12,281 nt of DNA from JAVBLD01 sp031553705 (GTDB lineage: Bacteria > Bacteroidota > Bacteroidia > Bacteroidales > Marinifilaceae): assembly GCA_031553705.1 (NCBI GenBank), contig JAVBLD010000040.1, positions 1 to 12,281 of the forward strand, given 5' to 3'. The notes under the pieces were generated by a model. It was given only the letters and a program-made list of their open reading frames with translations, did not search any database and was not told where the DNA came from. Shown piece after piece: positions 1-6,415 of this stretch (positions within the stretch are counted from its first letter, which is position 1; each line of letters opens with the position of its first letter). A program made the translations under genes and the position numbers.

Positions 1-314
1 CGTCGATACTCTTCAAATAGAGACTTCACTGTCACACCCTTCCGGGTGAGCCTTGCAGCATACTCCGGCAAAAGTGCCTCCAGTTCCAACTGTCGCACCG
101 AAGGGGTACGCTCCCTCTCGCCGTTGCCTCCGAATATCTCCATAATGCGATTTGCAGGCATTGACAGAAGCTGCTCCATCGGTATGCCACTCTCTTGAAA
201 CTGCCGCACATACTTGCGCACTGTGTTGCGGGATAACTCAAAGGTCGAGCTGATATCTTTTATCCCCATCCCCATTGCATAACAATGAAGAATGTTTGCT
301 AACTTTGTTGTCAT
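1..314 (-). CDS. istA: IS21-family transposase IstA, N-terminal part (runs off window)
   Basis: This is the N-terminal part (about 104 residues) of the DDE transposase of an IS21 element, which acts with the ATPase helper IstB. The frame is open from ATG at 314 to the left edge without a stop. Residues 1-45 look like the helix-turn-helix used by IstA for end recognition: MTTKLANILHCYAMGMGIKD, followed by a segment containing SRNTVRKYVRQF, the pattern of an HTH recognition helix. After residue 50 comes a linker (RIMEIFGGNGERERTPS) and the segment RLTRKGVTVKSLFEEYR, typical of IstA before the catalytic core. The catalytic residues lie outside the window, so intactness cannot be judged. The 164 bases upstream carry the IS terminal repeats and a strong hairpin. 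Confidence 0.85.
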   Translation of the reverse strand, partial: MTTKLANILHCYAMGMGIKDISSTFELSRNTVRKYVRQFQESGIPMEQLLSMPANRIMEIFGGNGERERTPSVRQLELEALLPEYAARLTRKGVTVKSLFEEYR

Positions 315-369
315 TGTAATTTTAGTTTTAACCCATCGACCAGGACGGGAACCGAAATTACGTAAAAAT

Positions 370-397
370 CCCCTGCCGGATTACATTCCGACAGGGG
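370..397. terminator. Bidirectional terminator-like hairpin in the IS21 leader
   Basis: The left arm CCCCTGCCGGA (370-380) pairs with TCCGACAGGGG (387-397) at 10 of 11 positions around a 6-base loop. Read on the minus strand, the stem is followed by ATTTTTACG just ahead of istA. Read on the plus strand, it is followed by TCATTTTTATTTT. GC-rich stems followed by T-runs on both strands suggest a bidirectional intrinsic terminator. It would stop transcription coming from the upstream minus-strand genes from entering istA. The termination role is inferred. Confidence 0.5.
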
Positions 398-473
398 TCA
401 TTTTTATTTTGGTGCAAGGCGGCAGTCATATTTTGGCCGAAGGGGTCAACTTCGCCTGGCATACGGGGTCAAC
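394..473 (-). repeat. Multiple terminal repeats of the IS21 element
   Basis: Read on the minus strand from the outside in, the copies are GTTGACCCC (473-465), GTTGACCCC (450-442) and TGACCCC (400-394). The two outer copies are also followed by a GCCAg/a-type block (GCCAGGCGAA and GCCAAAATAT). The step of 23 bases and then roughly twice that fits the regularly spaced end-binding sites known for IstA-type transposases. The repeat units are read directly from the sequence; the binding role is taken from the family. Confidence 0.55.
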
Positions 474-497
474 GCGCACTGGATTTTCCAGAAGGTA

Positions 498-773
498 TTA
501 TGGCTCTCTTTCTTCTATGGTTACGCGGACGATATCGCCCGGTTGCTTCCCGATTTGCCGGCGTATCTCCTTCAGTATGCCGATAATATGGCACGGAGTT
601 CCCATTTTTACCAGGCTACCCCGGTAGAAAACACCATCAAAGGTTGCGTGGACCGAAACCCGACCTTTCCCGAAAATAGCTTTTACATCGAGCGGAATCT
701 CAACGTAAGCTCCATCCAGGCCGGGAGCCTTTTTTATTTCCGCATCAAATTCGAATCTGCGTTTATTCGTCAT
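498..773 (-). CDS. DUF1905 domain protein
   Basis: A 91-residue protein matching the DUF1905 family (Pfam PF08922), small beta-barrel-like domains of unknown biochemical role that occur alone or fused to YdeI/OmdA-type domains. Supporting features are the N-terminal RRFEFDAEIKK strand, the central GAYVEIPLDVKAIFGKGRV segment, the glycine-rich YRGSLVKMGTP turn, and the end GDIVRVTIEERE. Start choice: the frame is open up to an ATG at 824, but that would overlap the upstream gene by 52 bases and add residues outside the domain. The ATG at 773 overlaps the upstream stop as TAATG, a translational-coupling arrangement, so 773 is preferred. The gene ends only 20 bases before the IS21 tip, so the insertion sits in its 3' flank. 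Function unknown; family call confident. Confidence 0.8.
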   Translation of the reverse strand: MTNKRRFEFDAEIKKAPGLDGAYVEIPLDVKAIFGKGRVSVHATFDGVFYRGSLVKMGTPCHIIGILKEIRRQIGKQPGDIVRVTIEEREP

Positions 774-1036
774 TACTGGTTTTTCCACCGTTCCAAACGC
801 TTCATATTCCGGGTGAAAAGCCATGCGGTGAATTTCGAATGTCCGCCTTTGATCATCTGTTGCCTGCAGAACTCCTGAAATTCCTTAACGGTTCCGTGAT
901 AAGTGAAATCGCCGTTTTGATAACAATAGCTACAGTACTTTTCGTTTTTGCTTCCGTCAGCGTTTGTACCCCCGCCCTGCTTATCGTTCTTCATCGGCAT
1001 GCCGCAACTTTGACAGAATTTGTTTGGTGTGCTCAT
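773..1036 (-). CDS. Small zinc-ribbon protein
   Basis: An 87-residue protein of the putative zinc-ribbon family Zn_ribbon_2 (Pfam PF12674). Four cysteines in two CxxC knuckles are visible: C8-C11 in FCQSCGMP and C35-C38 in KYCSYCYQNG. The family hallmark segment GDFTYHGTVKEFQEFC follows, with a further cysteine at 57. The C-terminus (RNMKRLERWK) is basic. Such proteins are usually annotated only as putative zinc ribbons, so no reaction or partner can be stated. It lies 27 bases downstream of the VOC gene and overlaps the DUF1905 start by one base (TAATG), so the three genes very likely share a transcript. Confidence 0.82.
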   Translation of the reverse strand: MSTPNKFCQSCGMPMKNDKQGGGTNADGSKNEKYCSYCYQNGDFTYHGTVKEFQEFCRQQMIKGGHSKFTAWLFTRNMKRLERWKNQ

Positions 1037-1063
1037 ATTTTTCGGTTATTAGATTTTATTTTT

Positions 1064-1483
1064 TTATTCATAGCTTACCATCCAGTTGATGCCGAATTTA
1101 TCGGTTAACATTCCGAACAGCGCGCTCCAAAATGTTTTTTCCAACGGCATGGTAACCTGCCCTCCTGCCGAAAGGGCTTTGAAAATCCGTTTGGCTTCCT
1201 CTTCGTTTTCTGTGTTGACGGAAAGAGAGATATTATCGCCAAAAGTAAGTTTATATCCCATCGATTCCGACATGTCCGATCCGAACAGAAAAGTCTCTTT
1301 ACTGATTGGCAGGCTGATGTGCATGATTTTTTCTTTTTCCGCTTCCGGAACAGGATGTTCGCTAGAGGGCATATCCTTGTAACGCCCAACATACATAAAC
1401 TCGCCTCCGAATACCGATTTATAGAAGTTAAATGCGGCTTCGCATGTGCCTTCAAATGCTAAATAACAATTTACTGTTGCCAT
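1064..1483 (-). CDS. VOC-fold protein, PhnB-like (glyoxalase/bleomycin-resistance superfamily)
   Basis: A 139-residue protein of the vicinal-oxygen-chelate superfamily, PhnB-like subgroup (Pfam PF06983, often mislabelled 3-demethylubiquinone methyltransferase). It opens with the typical NCYLAFEGTCEAAFNFYKSVFGG, given here as separate motifs NCYLAFEG and FNFYKSVFGG. The middle holds KIMHISLPI and NISLSVNTENEEEAKRIF. It closes with the characteristic WSALFGMLTDKFG and NWMVSYE. The length fits a single two-module VOC protomer, usually a dimer. The substrate is unknown. A TTG at 1492 could add three residues, but ATG at 1483 places the conserved start directly after MATV and is preferred. It leads the zinc-ribbon and DUF1905 genes (27-base gap) and follows the alkyltransferase-like gene after 95 bases. 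Confidence 0.85.
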   Translation of the reverse strand: MATVNCYLAFEGTCEAAFNFYKSVFGGEFMYVGRYKDMPSSEHPVPEAEKEKIMHISLPISKETFLFGSDMSESMGYKLTFGDNISLSVNTENEEEAKRIFKALSAGGQVTMPLEKTFWSALFGMLTDKFGINWMVSYE

Positions 1484-1578
1484 AGTCTTCAATGATTTAA
1501 AGTGATGTTCTTCGTTTTACAATATACGACAACTCCATCTGTTGTGTTCGCCTGAAGTATATGGTAAATTGCGAAATA

Positions 1579-1917
1579 CTAGATTTCTTGCAACGGATCC
1601 CAAAACAGGATTTCAAATTTTTTTATTTTGTCACCAACTACAATAACCCCTTCGGTCTCCAATAGTTTTTGCATTTCAGCGGCACAACCGAATGCATCCT
1701 TTCCGGATAGTTTACCATGGCTATTCACTACCCGGTGGGCGGGTATATTTTCCGGACACGCTTTACAATCACTCATCACCCGCCCAACCATCCTGGACAT
1801 ATTCGAATGGCCAATGGCTTTGGCGATAGCGCCGTAACTGGTGACCCGTCCGTATGGAATGATCCGGACAACATCATAAACGGCCTGTACAAAAAACTCT
1901 TTCTCTTTTTTATCCAT
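1579..1917 (-). CDS. Alkyltransferase-like protein (ATL), Cys-to-Ala MGMT homologue
   Basis: A 112-residue protein made only of the DNA-binding domain of O6-alkylguanine-DNA alkyltransferases (Pfam PF01035). The MGMT acceptor motif PCHRV reads P59-A60-H61-R62-V63 here, so the cysteine that takes up the alkyl group is alanine and direct repair chemistry is not possible at that site. This defines ATL proteins. They bind O6-alkylguanine, flip the base and hand the lesion to nucleotide excision repair; Thermus TTHA1564 also carries alanine at this position. Other binding features are kept: Y28 in RVTSYGAIAKA matches the nucleotide-flipping tyrosine, R42 in SRMVGRVM matches the arginine finger, and NSHGKLSG follows the motif. 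Length matches the ATL family. The gene is read from a promoter in the inverted repeat upstream. Family placement is firm; the handover role is inferred from homologues. Confidence 0.9.
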   Translation of the reverse strand: MDKKEKEFFVQAVYDVVRIIPYGRVTSYGAIAKAIGHSNMSRMVGRVMSDCKACPENIPAHRVVNSHGKLSGKDAFGCAAEMQKLLETEGVIVVGDKIKKFEILFWDPLQEI

Positions 1918-1944
1918 AAATTCCGGTCTTTGGATAAAGGATTA

Positions 1945-2000
1945 AATTTTAGAGATGTATATTTGCAGTGATTATTGTACAAATATACATCTCTAAAATT
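1945..2000. repeat. Perfect 21-bp inverted repeat between divergent genes
   Basis: The left arm is 1945-1965 and the right arm 1980-2000. They are exact reverse complements, separated by 14 bases. Each arm ends, next to the loop, in TATATTTG, the Bacteroidota -7 promoter motif TAnnTTTG, so two promoter elements point toward each other across the loop. The repeat could be an operator that controls both genes, a cruciform-forming site, or a hairpin at the 5' end of both transcripts. It is not followed by a T-run on either strand, so it is not an obvious terminator. Confidence 0.85.
1958..1965 (+). promoter_or_regulatory. -7 element likely driving the dikinase-like gene
   Basis: TATATTTG matches TAnnTTTG at all fixed positions. 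It lies 58 bases ahead of the preferred TTG start at 2016. The nearest upstream TTTG (1929-1932) is 25 bases away, longer than the usual spacing, so the -33 element is weak or absent. Transcription would start near 1972 and the leader would contain the right arm of the inverted repeat. Confidence 0.45.
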
Positions 2001-2010
2001 CTGTTACAAG
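1980..2010 (-). promoter_or_regulatory. Promoter for the alkyltransferase-like gene
   Basis: On the minus strand, CTTG (2010-2007) is followed by a 19-base spacer and then TATATTTG (1987-1980). This fits the Bacteroidota sigma-ABfr pattern (-33 TTTG or TTG, -7 TAnnTTTG). Transcription would begin near 1973, leaving a leader of about 55 bases that contains the left arm of the inverted repeat before the ATG at 1917. Confidence 0.6.
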
Positions 2011-2015
2011 AGATA

Positions 2016-3908
2016 TTGACTAAATATTTATTTTTACTTTTCCCATTTGGGGGATTATTGTGCTTAAAGTCCAGTGCCCAGACAGCACAGAAACCTTCGG
2101 CAAGCTATACCCGTGAAAAGACGGAAGTGAAAACTGAAATAGCAAGCCTTTCCGTCATTAAGAAGAAAGGAGATTTCGATCAACTTGCCCGGGTGTATAA
2201 TAAAGGAACGATCAACGAAATACCACATTTGCTGTTTGCTATTGACCGGAATAATAAAAACCGGATATATTATATCAATACGCCGAAATACGAATTTCAC
2301 CTGAATTTTATTAACGAACAGCTTGTTAGAAACTATACTCCGTTTGATATCCGGAGCAACTATCTCGACTCTACCCGCCGGTTTGTATTTGGGACTATTG
2401 CATTCCAGAATCTCATTAAAAAATATACGTATGAATTTTGGGAGGGCGACCGGATTACCCCGGATATACTGGTTTGCGCTCAAAAAGCAATTACCGGAAG
2501 TTTTGCCGATCCGATTATTTTCAAAACCAATTCGACTTTGCATGAATATGCGGCAAAGGCGCTGTCAATAGCTTATGTCACACAGGAACAGTTGGTGAAA
2601 GAATATGCTTATATTGCCCTGAATGCCGGGAATACAAAGGGACGTATACGTATTGCCGATTCGTTGGAAGGGGTGAAGGACATTGCCGATTATGATATAT
2701 TGGTATTGAAAGAAGTACCGATTGCGATCCCTGCGGTGGCGGGAGTTATTACAGAGCGGGCTTCTACCTTACTGTCCCATGTGAACATCCTCGCACGGGG
2801 ATTAAAAATCCCCAGCATTTATTTGAAAGATGCAACGGCGGAGATGCAGGCGTATGATGGGAAATTTGTCGAATTGAAGGCCGATATGAATGGTTATAAA
2901 ATAAAAGAGATCGTCGAACCGCTGATAATGAAGTCAAAAAAGGGCCGTTATGCCATTAAATCGGATACCCGAAGAAGCGATTTGATTCCGTTGGATAAAA
3001 TGCGGGCGGGCGATTATATTTATGGGGGTACGAAAGCGGCTAACCTGGGAGAAATAAAGAGTAGGTTAAAACAGGCGATAATCCCTGATGGTTTTTCAAT
3101 CCCTTTTGCTCATTACCACACATTTATGAAATGTAACGGAATATATAAACGGCTTAAGACCATACAAAACCTGCCGGGGTTTTACCAACAAGCGGATGTG
3201 CGTCGGAACGGACTTGCGAAATTACGTGATGAAATCGAGGCGGCCGGTGTGGATAGTACGATGGTGAATGAATGGATGCGGCAATGGAGTGCTCAATTGC
3301 GCAGAAAAAGCGTGTTCGTTCGTAGTTCGTCAAATGCCGAAGATCTGAAAAATTTCAGTGGTGCCGGGCTTTTTACCTCTGTTCCGAATATTATGACTGC
3401 CGAGGAGTTGGAAAAAGCGATAAAAAAGGTGTGGGCGTCGGTGTATAACTTTGAAGCTTACGAGAGCCGGAGACAGGCAGGTGTTCCCGATTCGTTGATC
3501 CTGATGGGGGTGTTGGTGCAGCTTGCCGTCGATCCGGATATTTCAGGGGTAATGATTACCAAGGATCCTTACAATCCGCTGCGCCAGGATGTTGTTTACA
3601 TTGCAGCCAAACGAGGTATTGGGATAAAAGTCGTGGAAGGGAAACGGATAGTGATGTATTCCGAACGCACGAAAGCAGTACAACTGATTAGCCGCTCGGA
3701 AGAAACCACTGAACTCCGGCTTGACATGCAAGGCGGTGTGAAAGAAGTGCCTGTGACCAATCCGGATAGGGTGATGACCGATGAATTGATTATTGGGCTT
3801 GCGGAATATGCTAAGAAAATCAAACAGTTATTTAACAGTGATATTGATATAGAATGGGCTGTAGTCGGTGGGCAAATCATCATACTACAGGCGCGGCCAT
3901 ATAAATAG
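2016..3908 (+). CDS. Exported dikinase-like protein: phosphohistidine domain then PEP/pyruvate-type ATP-grasp domain (glucan, water dikinase-like)
   Basis: About 630 residues. Residues 1-22 form a signal peptide (MTKYLFLLFPFGGLLCLKSS, then AQ); no lipobox is evident. Residues 23 to about 210 are not recognised. Residues 211-302 are a phosphohistidine swivelling domain with catalytic His255 in LLSHVNILARG. Residues 335-630 are an ATP-grasp domain (Pfam PF01326) with YGGTKAANLGEI (336-347), VRSSSNAEDL (435-444), FSGAGLFTSVP and the end IEWAVVGGQIIILQARP. PEP synthase and PPDK place the ATP-grasp domain first. The order here and the LSHV...AR and SNAEDL...GAGL...SVP motifs resemble plant glucan, water dikinase, which phosphorylates starch. 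Glucan dikinase activity is therefore possible but unproven. No PEP/pyruvate TIM-barrel domain is present. Start: the frame is open from GTG at 1968, but that precedes the likely transcription start; TTG at 2016 gives a proper signal peptide. An exported ATP-grasp enzyme is odd, because the periplasm normally lacks ATP. Confidence 0.75.
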   Translation: MTKYLFLLFPFGGLLCLKSSAQTAQKPSASYTREKTEVKTEIASLSVIKKKGDFDQLARVYNKGTINEIPHLLFAIDRNNKNRIYYINTPKYEFHLNFINEQLVRNYTPFDIRSNYLDSTRRFVFGTIAFQNLIKKYTYEFWEGDRITPDILVCAQKAITGSFADPIIFKTNSTLHEYAAKALSIAYVTQEQLVKEYAYIALNAGNTKGRIRIADSLEGVKDIADYDILVLKEVPIAIPAVAGVITERASTLLSHVNILARGLKIPSIYLKDATAEMQAYDGKFVELKADMNGYKIKEIVEPLIMKSKKGRYAIKSDTRRSDLIPLDKMRAGDYIYGGTKAANLGEIKSRLKQAIIPDGFSIPFAHYHTFMKCNGIYKRLKTIQNLPGFYQQADVRRNGLAKLRDEIEAAGVDSTMVNEWMRQWSAQLRRKSVFVRSSSNAEDLKNFSGAGLFTSVPNIMTAEELEKAIKKVWASVYNFEAYESRRQAGVPDSLILMGVLVQLAVDPDISGVMITKDPYNPLRQDVVYIAAKRGIGIKVVEGKRIVMYSERTKAVQLISRSEETTELRLDMQGGVKEVPVTNPDRVMTDELIIGLAEYAKKIKQLFNSDIDIEWAVVGGQIIILQARPYK

Positions 3909-3967
3909 ATAAGATAACAAAATATATTTTCTGGTGATTGAGATTTCGATGATATGAAGATAAATAT

Positions 3968-4017
3968 TTTTAAGAAATATTTATTATGTGTGGATTTTGC
4001 ATATATTGAACAATTAC
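3968..4017 (+). repeat. Upstream element, copy 1 (duplicated ahead of both thioredoxin genes)
   Basis: This 50-base block aligns without gaps to 6416-6465 at 40 of 50 positions. The first 20 bases (3968-3987) and the last 10 (4008-4017) are identical. Around its start lies a palindrome, TAAATATTT (3961-3969) paired with AAATATTTA (3975-3983). It ends 129 bases before the thioredoxin gene start at 4147. Conservation outside coding sequence suggests a promoter or operator duplicated together with the gene. No clear TAnnTTTG motif was found within it. Confidence 0.6.
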
Positions 4018-4146
4018 TTACCTTTCACACGGGTAAAATTTTATATTACAGCTAAAAGTATTATAAAATAACATGGTATATTATTGTTAAACGAAGTGAG
4101 AAATGGGGGATTTTTTTTTATCTTCTTACTTCATAAATTAAAATCG

Positions 4147-6264
4147 ATGAAGAAACTATCTGTATTTATTTTTATTTGTTTACTTGCAGGACTCCGGGTT
4201 TTTTCTCAAGGAGTTAATTTTGAGAAGTTAACCTTACGAGAGGCCTTAAATAAGGCTAAGGCAGAAAAGAAGCTGGTTTTTCTTGACTGTTATACGACTT
4301 GGTGCGGCCCTTGTATATATATGATAAACAATGTTTTTCCCCAGAAAGAGGCTGGGGATTTTTTCAATAAACATTTTGTAAATGTGAAATTTGATATGGA
4401 GAAGGGAGAGGGGATCGAAATCAAAAACAAATTTCAGGTTCAGGGATATCCAACCTTTTTGATTCTAACTCCTGAAGGAGATGAGCAATACAGGATTGTA
4501 GGAGGAGGGGAACTAAAAGATTTTATTAAAAAGATAGAAAGAGGGATTAGCGCTCCGAAATCACATGCAATGCTGGAGCAAGAGTATCAATCCGGCAAAA
4601 TGCAGAAAAAGGATATGATAGATTATTTGCTTGTTCTTAACGATGGTAATAAAAAGGAAAAGGGAAAAGTAAAAGAGGTTTTTGAGAAACTAATGAAAAC
4701 CATCACAACGCAAGATAAAATGTCAGCTATATTTTGGCCTGTTTTCTCCGATCCGCAATTTTATCCGTACTCTATCGCTGGTCTGAAGTTTATAACCGAC
4801 AATTATAAGAGTTATGTAAAAAATATCGGAGCGGAAAAGGTGGATGCCTACTTGTTTGACGAATATGATGTAATATTGAAACTACTTACTATTAGTAAGA
4901 AGACGGATAAGATGGCATTGGACTCCATTAAACAGCAATTTAATACTATCAATTTTTCAAAAAAACAACAGATCGGGACAAAAATTGAGATGGCAGCCGC
5001 TGTGTCGGATAATGATATAAACCGGTTTTTAACCCTTTTGGAAAGCAATGCTTCCATCTTCTCATTGAATGATATAATGGGTTATGCATTTTTTCTGGAA
5101 CGCCAGGACAGAAATGATCAGGCTTTGATGGCAAGAGTGGCTAAATTAGGCGATGTGTTTATCGATCAGATGAAAGAGGATCAAAGTGCCGTAACGTATA
5201 TTAAAGGAGCTTTTAGTCCTTTCAGGAAATATTCGAATGTTGGCGTTTATTGGGAAGATCTTTCTTTGCATGAGGCGTTGGTTCTGGGCGGATTAAGTAA
5301 AAAACTGATATTTGTGGATTGTTATACAACCTGGTGCGGTCCTTGTCAAAATATGACTAAAAATATATTTCCGCAAAAAGAGGTAGGCGATTTCTTTAAT
5401 AGCAATTTTATCAATATTAAAATCGACATGGAAAAGGGAGATGGCCCTGAGATAGCTAAAAAATACGGTATCCGTGCTTATCCTACTTTCCTGATTCTTC
5501 GCTCTGATGGTTCGGTTCAGCATAGGATACTTGGCGGGGGAGATGCTAAATCGATCATTGAACGATCTAAGGAAGGCCTGAATGAAGATACATCAACAGG
5601 TAGCATGGACAAAAAGTATGAAGAGGGGAACCGGGATAAAGACTTTTTGGTTTCCTACATGAAAAAACTGCTTACAAACTATGAAATGGAGAAAGCGGTG
5701 GAAGTTACAGGAACCCTTGTAAATGCGTTGACTGATGCAGAGAAAGTTTCTCCCGACTATTGGTTTATATATCAAAATAACAATCTGTCCGGATTAGGCT
5801 CAGATAATTTTAATTATCTGGTAAAATACGAAAAAGAGTTCAAGAAAACATTTGGAGAGAAGAAAGTAGAAGACAGAATAATGGATGTATATTCTACTAA
5901 GCTAAAACCAATTCTTGCGGGACGGGATAATTCGACATCAATCGGTGACCTTGATAAAATGCAAAGGGAAGTAACTGCTTGTAAATTTACCTCCAAGAAG
6001 GAAATTCTTTCAGCAATTGAGCTTTCAAAAGTTTTTCTCGGAAAAGATGTAACAGTGCTTATGGCTACCTCCAAGAAAGAATTTAAAAACCTGAAAAGCT
6101 CTAACGGAGTTGAGGTGGCCAGGTTTGTACTGGCATATCTGAATAAAAATATTCAAAAAGACCAGGAAGAGCAAAAAAAGCAATTTAACGATTTGGTAAA
6201 TACATTGGCGAAAAATATCAAAGATCCGGTACTTAGGGATAGAGTCCAATCGATGACGATGTAG
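4147..6264 (+). CDS. Secreted protein with two thioredoxin domains (paralogue A)
   Basis: A 705-residue protein. Residues 1-21 are a Sec signal peptide (MKKLSVFIFICLLAGLRVFS, then Q). Domain 1 spans about 25-135: active site W52-C53-G54-P55-C56 and cis-proline loop YPTF 101-104. A helical region follows, about 140-360. Domain 2 spans about 366-475: W396-C397-G398-P399-C400 and YPTF 445-448. A second helical region runs to the end. The halves are an internal duplication: EALNKAKAEKKLVFLDC matches EALVLGGLSKKLIFVDC, and FWPVFSDPQ...YVKNIGAEKV matches YWFIYQNNN...FKKTFGEKKV. The Trx domains resemble the thioredoxin_7 (PF13899) type common in exported Bacteroidota proteins, implying thiol-disulfide chemistry in the envelope; the substrate is unknown. 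A TTG start at 4084 would add 21 residues ahead of the signal peptide, so ATG 4147 is preferred. Paralogue B follows after a terminator-like hairpin. Confidence 0.88.
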   Translation: MKKLSVFIFICLLAGLRVFSQGVNFEKLTLREALNKAKAEKKLVFLDCYTTWCGPCIYMINNVFPQKEAGDFFNKHFVNVKFDMEKGEGIEIKNKFQVQGYPTFLILTPEGDEQYRIVGGGELKDFIKKIERGISAPKSHAMLEQEYQSGKMQKKDMIDYLLVLNDGNKKEKGKVKEVFEKLMKTITTQDKMSAIFWPVFSDPQFYPYSIAGLKFITDNYKSYVKNIGAEKVDAYLFDEYDVILKLLTISKKTDKMALDSIKQQFNTINFSKKQQIGTKIEMAAAVSDNDINRFLTLLESNASIFSLNDIMGYAFFLERQDRNDQALMARVAKLGDVFIDQMKEDQSAVTYIKGAFSPFRKYSNVGVYWEDLSLHEALVLGGLSKKLIFVDCYTTWCGPCQNMTKNIFPQKEVGDFFNSNFINIKIDMEKGDGPEIAKKYGIRAYPTFLILRSDGSVQHRILGGGDAKSIIERSKEGLNEDTSTGSMDKKYEEGNRDKDFLVSYMKKLLTNYEMEKAVEVTGTLVNALTDAEKVSPDYWFIYQNNNLSGLGSDNFNYLVKYEKEFKKTFGEKKVEDRIMDVYSTKLKPILAGRDNSTSIGDLDKMQREVTACKFTSKKEILSAIELSKVFLGKDVTVLMATSKKEFKNLKSSNGVEVARFVLAYLNKNIQKDQEEQKKQFNDLVNTLAKNIKDPVLRDRVQSMTM

Positions 6265-6282
6265 TAAAACGGACGGTTCTTA

Positions 6283-6326
6283 ATGAAAAAGAGTATTTTA
6301 CAAGGATGTGGAATACTCTTTTTCAT
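6283..6326 (+). terminator. Hairpin after thioredoxin gene A
   Basis: The left arm 6283-6297 is an exact 15-base inverted repeat of 6312-6326, with a 14-base loop. It begins 18 bases after the stop codon of gene A. The stem is AT-rich and contains GAAAAAGAGTATT paired with AATACTCTTTTTC. The downstream stretch is T-rich (ATTATTTCTTCTCAATTTTT). It is probably an intrinsic terminator, which would separate the two thioredoxin genes into independent transcripts. Confidence 0.6.
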
Positions 6327-6415
6327 ATTATTTCTTCTCAATTTTTCCAACGGTTAATCCGTTATAGCGAAGATTATCCTATTTATCATCAAGAAGTAAG
6401 CCGAAAACAGCGATA

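Larger units (their letters stand above)
1..478 (-). mobile_element. IS21-family insertion sequence, istA-proximal end (partial)
   Basis: The element runs off the left edge of the window. It is recognised from the IstA N-terminus at 1-314 and from repeated sites between that gene and the outer end. The block GGGGTCAAC occurs at 465-473 and 442-450, and a shorter GGGGTCA at 394-400. The spacings are 23 and 48 bases, as expected for the multiple terminal transposase-binding sites of IS21 elements. The outer boundary is placed at about 478 because IS21 ends are typically 5'-TG...CA-3', and CA falls at 477-478 just beyond the outermost repeat. The other end and the target duplication are outside the window, so the exact tip is an inference. 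Confidence 0.7.

Noticed and set aside
1064..1483. 3-demethylubiquinone-9 3-methyltransferase
   Set aside because: This label is common for PhnB-like proteins, but the sequence has a VOC fold pattern and no SAM-binding motif.
1579..1917. Active O6-methylguanine-DNA methyltransferase (ogt)
   Set aside because: The acceptor cysteine of PCHRV is alanine here, so the direct transfer reaction cannot occur at that residue.
1945..2000. Intrinsic terminator
   Set aside because: The repeat lies between divergent genes, is AT-rich, and is not followed by a T-run on either strand; promoter motifs occupy its arms.
2064..2543. 159-codon open frame opposite the dikinase-like gene
   Set aside because: It lies antisense within a well-supported gene and has no family resemblance; it is a shadow of the coding strand.
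2016..3908. Phosphoenolpyruvate synthase or PPDK
   Set aside because: The ATP-grasp domain comes after the phosphohistidine domain, no PEP/pyruvate TIM-barrel is present, and a signal peptide is seen. These do not fit PpsA or PpdK.
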